From assembly GCA_012727835.1 (NCBI GenBank), contig JAAYGE010000008.1:1-8006 (forward strand): a stretch of 8,006 bases of DNA, in the 5' to 3' direction. A model generated the notes under the pieces. It made no database searches and was not told the DNA's origin. It was given only the letters and a program-made list of their open reading frames with translations. The position numbers and the translations under genes were made by a program. Below are positions 6,897 through 8,006 of this stretch, piece by piece; position 1 is the first letter of the stretch, and each line of letters starts with the position of its first letter. This DNA is from Bacillota bacterium (lineage in GTDB: Bacteria > Bacillota_H > UBA994 > UBA5500).

Positions 6897-6940
6897 GGGG
6901 CTGATCGCAAAATACTGCTTATGCGATCAGCCCCTTTCAT
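6897..6940 (+). terminator. intrinsic-type terminator after the activase operon
   Basis: A perfect 13 bp stem is formed by GGGGCTGATCGCA (6897-6909) and TGCGATCAGCCCC (6922-6934), with a 12 nt loop and a short T-rich tail (TTTCATT). The stem is very stable but the T-run is weak. It lies 45 nt after the activase stop and before the bioY promoter, so it should separate the two transcription units. Confidence 0.75.
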
Positions 6941-6949
6941 TGCGTTGTA

Positions 6950-6981
6950 TTGTTGACTTAGCTGAAGGACGGGGTTAACAT
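6950..6981 (+). promoter_or_regulatory. BirA (biotin repressor) operator upstream of bioY
   Basis: TTGTTGACT (6950-6958) and GGTTAACAT (6973-6981) form an inverted repeat with a 14 nt gap. This fits the Firmicute BirA box as I recall it (TTGTTAACC, 14-16 nt, GGTTAACAA). It lies 34 nt before the bioY start and covers the promoter. A birA gene is encoded convergently just downstream of bioY. Biotinyl-AMP-loaded BirA is expected to block transcription here. Confidence 0.82.
6953..6981 (+). promoter_or_regulatory. sigma-A promoter of bioY inside the BirA operator
   Basis: TTGACT (6953-6958, five of six bases of the -35 consensus) is followed after 17 nt by TAACAT (6976-6981, four of six of the -10). 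Each promoter box lies within one operator half-site, so repressor binding and polymerase binding are mutually exclusive. The start of transcription would be near 6988, giving a leader of about 27 nt. Confidence 0.65.
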
Positions 6982-7014
6982 TAGTGGGGATTACCCGATT
7001 GCTAGCAAAGGTGT

Positions 7015-7572
7015 GTGACAAAATTGCAATTATCCACCCCAGATCTGACTAGGGCCGTTCTCTTCACTGTACTACATGTGGCGGCCGCCGTTATTTTGCG
7101 TTTTGGTGGCGATGCGGCCGTACCCTTTAGCCTGGTGCCCCTTTTCGTGATTCTGTCCGGCACCCTGTTGGGCACAAAAGGTGCCTGGAGTCTGGTACTA
7201 TATGTGGTGCTAGGACTAATTGGGTTACCGGTCTTCGCCCAGCCTCCCTTCGGCGGGCCCAGTTATCTACTACTGCCCAGCGCCGGTTTTCTTTTTGGCT
7301 ATATTTTTTCTGCCTGGGTCATCGGTTGGGCTATGGATAAATTACAGGAGCCTACTGCCCCCAAGGTTTTTGTTATAAGCATTTGGGGGCTAGTGGTGTT
7401 GTACGCCTGCGGTTTACCCTATCTGTATCTTGTTTTTCATTACGTGATGGGCCGCACGCTCACAATCCAACAGGTATTAACTTTCGGCTTTTATCCCTTT
7501 ATTGCCTTCGATTTAATCAAGGCGGCGGTGGCCAGTATTTTAACCGCGGCTATTCGTAGGCGTATAGCTTAG
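7015..7572 (+). CDS. bioY: BioY family biotin transporter (ECF S component)
   Basis: A 185-residue membrane protein, the usual BioY length. BioY binds biotin in the membrane and works alone or with the ECF module (EcfT and the ATPases EcfA1/A2). Hydrophobic segments lie near residues 13-30, 38-55, 57-72, 86-106, 117-140 and 155-180. The family signature GLPVFAQPPFGGPSYLLLP (68-86) followed by GFLFGY (89-94) is clear. The GTG at 7015 is used, but AAAGG at 7007-7011 is rather close to it; TTG at 7024 is an alternative, and an in-frame TAG at 7003 limits the choice. No ECF genes are in the window, so the energising module is probably shared and encoded elsewhere. The BirA operator upstream supports the biotin assignment. 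It ends in TAG. Confidence 0.92.
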   Translation: MTKLQLSTPDLTRAVLFTVLHVAAAVILRFGGDAAVPFSLVPLFVILSGTLLGTKGAWSLVLYVVLGLIGLPVFAQPPFGGPSYLLLPSAGFLFGYIFSAWVIGWAMDKLQEPTAPKVFVISIWGLVVLYACGLPYLYLVFHYVMGRTLTIQQVLTFGFYPFIAFDLIKAAVASILTAAIRRRIA

Positions 7573-8006
7573 GCATCGGTGTGGGGGCGAATGGAAACGT
7601 CACCGGCCAAAACCAGTTTTTCCGTTCCATCGGGCAAAGCCACCCGTAAAGCCCCTGACTCGCTTAATCCCAAGGCCCTTCCCGTATAAGTGCCGGTGGG
7701 CTCCATGACCTTTACTTCTTGGCCCAGCAGGTGATCATGCTTTTGCCAGGCAGTGAACAGGGGCGTGATATCGTCCGACTGAAGCCAGGGCAAGATCCTC
7801 TCCATCTCAGCCAGCGTACGGGCCAGCACTTGTGCCCGGTTTACCTTCTGCCCGGTTTCCCGGTAGAAGGAGGTGGCGGTGTGGACTATTTCGCTAGGAA
7901 ATTCGGCTTGGTGCATGTTAATGCCCATACCGATTACCACAAACTCCACCGCGTCCAGTTCGCCACTGAATTCGGACAAGATGCCGGCCAGTTTGCGTTG
8001 TCCTAC
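7569..8006 (-). CDS. birA: biotin-[acetyl-CoA-carboxylase] ligase BirA, C-terminal part (partial)
   Basis: The last 145 residues of biotin protein ligase; the frame stays open to the window edge, so the N-terminal part is missing. BirA makes biotinyl-5'-AMP and transfers biotin to the carrier protein of carboxylases. The first residues, GQRKLAGIL, match the QDRKLAGIL segment of E. coli BirA and include its catalytic-core lysine (Lys183 in E. coli, from memory). VVIGMGINMH (about 24-33), ATSFYRETG, LFTAWQKHDHLLGQEVKV and GDVSIRPH follow the family order through the C-terminal SH3-like domain. The BirA box before bioY implies the missing N-terminus has a winged-helix DNA-binding domain (group II), which is inference. 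Its stop overlaps the bioY stop by shared bases. Confidence 0.93.
   Translation of the reverse strand, partial: VGQRKLAGILSEFSGELDAVEFVVIGMGINMHQAEFPSEIVHTATSFYRETGQKVNRAQVLARTLAEMERILPWLQSDDITPLFTAWQKHDHLLGQEVKVMEPTGTYTGRALGLSESGALRVALPDGTEKLVLAGDVSIRPHTDA

Noticed and set aside
6852..7014. Riboswitch before bioY
   Set aside because: The only strong hairpin (6897-6934) lies upstream of the promoter, and the predicted leader is about 27 nt, too short for a riboswitch. Control is explained by the BirA box.

Overview
The window looks like chromosomal DNA of an anaerobic, low-oxygen Gram-positive bacterium, most likely a Firmicute of the Desulfotomaculum/Peptococcaceae type. This is inferred from the 5S rRNA, strong AGGAGG-type ribosome binding sites, frequent TTG/GTG starts, a menaquinone-type prenyltransferase, a BirA/BioY biotin pair and an oxygen-sensitive acyl-CoA dehydratase activase system. 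Species cannot be named from the sequence alone.

Layout: (1) 1-400, the tail of an rRNA operon on the plus strand: 23S 3' end, a short spacer without tRNA, 5S, and a strong bidirectional terminator. (2) 390-2441, a minus-strand DinG/XPD-type iron-sulfur helicase running head-on into the rRNA operon; its last codons form part of the shared terminator. (3) 2552-3457, a plus-strand UbiA/MenA prenyltransferase, divergent from dinG. (4) 3454-3717, a small minus-strand double zinc-ribbon protein of unknown function, convergent with menA and sharing its stop-codon bases. (5) 3840-6851, a tightly overlapping three-gene plus-strand operon: two paralogous activase-related proteins (COG3580/COG3581/DUF2229 type) and a HgdC/COG1924-type ATPase activase, closed by a hairpin at 6897-6934. 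(6) 7015-7572, the biotin transporter bioY behind a promoter embedded in a BirA operator. (7) 7569-8006, the C-terminal part of birA on the minus strand, convergent with bioY and cut by the window edge.

How the genes work together: BirA biotinylates carboxylases and, from the operator upstream of bioY, probably represses biotin uptake when biotin is plentiful. The three-gene operon resembles the ATP-driven electron-injection systems of 2-hydroxyacyl-CoA dehydratases, but no dehydratase subunits (hgdA/hgdB) are in the window. The two paralogs each keep three alignable cysteines, so they may themselves be the redox partner of the activase.

The most unusual point is an in-frame TAG codon at 6159-6161 inside the activase gene. 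Both sides keep every family motif in the same frame, so this is a recent nonsense mutation, a sequence error, stop-restart translation at the adjacent GTG, or amber read-through (for example as pyrrolysine).
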